Origin: Poecilobothrus nobilitatus
Lineage: Eukaryota; Arthropoda; Insecta; Diptera; Dolichopodidae
Reading direction: 5' to 3'
NCBI GenBank assembly: GCA_947095535.1
Contig: OX352772.1
Location: forward strand, 217,545,346 to 217,609,345
Length of the DNA stretch: 64,000 nucleotides
Part shown: piece by piece, positions 62,391-64,000 of the stretch
How the letters are laid out: every line of letters begins with the position of its first letter
How positions within the stretch are numbered: the stretch's first letter is position 1
Program-made: the position numbers and the translations under genes
Notes under the pieces: generated by a model
Told to the model about the DNA's origin: nothing
What the model saw: the letters and a program-made list of their open reading frames with translations, nothing else
Databases searched by the model: none

Positions 62391-62813
62391 GGTGCAAAAT
62401 TTTGCACCGTAGCATATTTCAATTTTTTGACAGTTAAAGTACACAATTTGTTGTTGTTTTCATGTATAAAATTTTGCAAGACTATGCAAGACCTTAAACT
62501 CTATTGCATATTTGTGCAAGACCATTGCAAAGTTTGTTTATATATTTTTGTAAGCGCTATATTAGATAAAAATTTAAAAAATGCCGAAAAAAAGTGGGAA
62601 AAAAATTATTTCTGATTATTTATTTAGTCAAGGATATGAAGATATACAAATATCTGAAGTTTTTGGTAAATATATTAAATTTTTATGTAAACAAAACAAG
62701 CACATCAGCGATACTTGACAGTTCAATAAAATTCATGCTAGGGTTGTTCACGAGTTGGTGCAAATATGTGCTACGGCGCAAAAAAAATTTGCACTTTGCA
62801 AAAAAAATGCACC
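62391..62813 (+). mobile_element. Palindrome-headed tail element, U9
   Basis: The palindrome is at 62391-62408. The copy is ten bases shorter than in U2 and U6, mainly because of the loss of aaaaaagtgc near 62468. The internal frame from 62581 has the same TGA as U2. Confidence 0.45.
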
Positions 62814-63675
62814 ATATTGAAAGAGAACAAATTTTGTATGTTTTATTAATATAAATTTAAAATAATAATTAGTATCAGATAATTAATCAACAGTCCTGTA
62901 AAATAACTAAAAACAAAAAAAAAATGTAATCAAAAATTTTCTAAAAAATTAAAAACAAACAAAGGCCAAAAAATAAAGAATGCTTAAATCTAAGTCATTA
63001 TTTGTTTACTATTTTTTCCTCTTTTTTACCTACAAAAATCAAAATCAAGTATCAGAAATATCAATATCAACAGTTAGTCTACTTCTAGACTTCTAGTTCT
63101 AGTTGTACATATTACATAATATTATTCTTATTTTTTTGCTATCAATTATCATCATTCATCAATCGGCAACCATCACCATTCACCCACCTAACCAATCACC
63201 AATAAATCGCAATCGGAGAGAAAAATGAATTCATACATATAAATTATAATAATATTTCCAAAGAACAACAAATATCAAAAAGAATAAAAAAAAAAAGAAA
63301 AAAAAAATGCTTAAAATTTTAAAACTATGTATGAGACATTGTTTTTATTTTCTCTTTGCTTGATACAAAAATCAAACTTAATATGAATCAATATTCAACA
63401 TGAATCCACTAAAAATGCGATGTTCAAACTCATTATTTAACTCATATAAAAGCTATTCACATTCAACTATTAGTAATTAAATTGAAAGTCAACGAAAATT
63501 TCAAACAAAATGCAATGAGTTTGAATGGCTCATTTTTCTTTCGATATGAAGATAGAAGAGAATTTTTTTTATGTATGTAAATAATGTATGACAAACAAAA
63601 CAAAAAACTGAAGAGAATTTTATGGTTGACAAAAATAGTTTAAAATTTAAATACTTTTTATAGGTACAAAAACAA

Positions 63676-64000
63676 CATGAATGTAAATTTTAATGTATCT
63701 ATTTTAATTATTATGTCAATTGTTGTTCGTTTCGTACGTATAGTACGTTATTGTATGTATTCAGAATCCAATCATGTTGGCTTAGTTGAATTATATTGAA
63801 TAGGTAATACATACATTAGTATGTAATTATTTTTAACTGAATATTTTTTTAATTGAGTTTTAGTAAAAGTTGTTGCAGTTTTTAATTTTTAGTGGATTTA
63901 TTTTTTACGGAAGCACTCATTCCGTTCAATATATGAAGCCTTCGGTTTTATTTATATAATCGGTTTGTTTTACGTTTTTAATATTTTTAAATTTTTAAAC
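63676..64000. repeat. Start of unit U10 (cut by window end)
   Basis: The sequence follows the starts of U3 and U7 (catgaatgtaaatttt, then the mini-frame leader). A U3-type unit with a P element is therefore predicted to follow outside the window. Confidence 0.75.

Larger units (their letters stand above)
58633..63675. repeat. Macrosatellite unit U9 (U5-like left, U2-like right hybrid)
   Basis: The left part (58633-60255) with segment X matches U5 without its LTR element. At about 60256, inside the ATT microsatellite, the sequence jumps to acttaaaacattttt, and from there it matches U2 and U6, including the type II tail. The SINE head and minisatellite are lost at the join. It looks like an unequal crossover or deletion fusing a U5-type unit with the following U2-type unit. 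Confidence 0.82.

Noticed and set aside
1..64000. CRISPR array, rRNA genes or telomeric repeat
   Set aside because: Repeats are kilobase-scale with transposon signatures. No regular short repeat-spacer pattern, rRNA core sequence or telomere motif was seen.

Overview
This window reads as nuclear DNA from an insect, and a fly is plausible though not proven. It is very AT-rich and has no bacterial-style gene packing. It carries a P-superfamily transposon with a THAP zinc finger, a gypsy/errantivirus-type LTR element primed by tRNA-Ser, MITEs, a tRNA-derived SINE-like repeat and a spliced-gene fragment. I found no intact host gene.

The whole window is one tandem array of a large repeat unit (macrosatellite), about 5.0-5.9 kb per unit where undisturbed. 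Units begin near 1, 9291, 14810, 20744, 26451, 41262, 47325, 53336, 58633 and 63676 (U1-U10). A complete unit holds, in order: a short THAP-like reading frame; an optional 503-bp segment (X); an ATT-rich microsatellite with a minus-strand tRNA-like SINE; a 34-bp minisatellite; a fragment of an ITPA (inosine triphosphate pyrophosphatase) gene with one intron; a Harbinger-like MITE with TTA target duplication; the site where a P element may sit; a perfect or near-perfect 18-bp-stem hairpin; and one of two alternative tails. U2-U3-U4-U5 and U6-U7-U8-U9 match in order and in private differences, so the array also has a higher-order period of about 32.5 kb here, or about 22 kb without the LTR element and a 4-kb duplication.

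Three P-element copies (3783-8328, 15323-19842, 47838-52359) share one insertion point and the same 8-bp target duplication, so they were copied by array duplication rather than by transposition. All encode a broken THAP transposase. Some lesions are shared and others are private to a copy. An errantivirus-like element (27068-32880, minus strand) inserted into U5 with a CGCG target duplication. Its LTRs are almost identical, but integrase and most of env are missing. A later tandem duplication of about 3.93 kb (31406-35335 and 35375-39305), with 39 bp of locally templated filler, copied its leader, one LTR and much of U5.

The genes do not form a working pathway. The interest lies in the array: a host-gene fragment (ITPA) and dead transposase genes amplified together, with fold-back, filler and microhomology junctions that look like replication-based rearrangement. 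Such a locus could be heterochromatic or a source of small RNAs, but that is inference.
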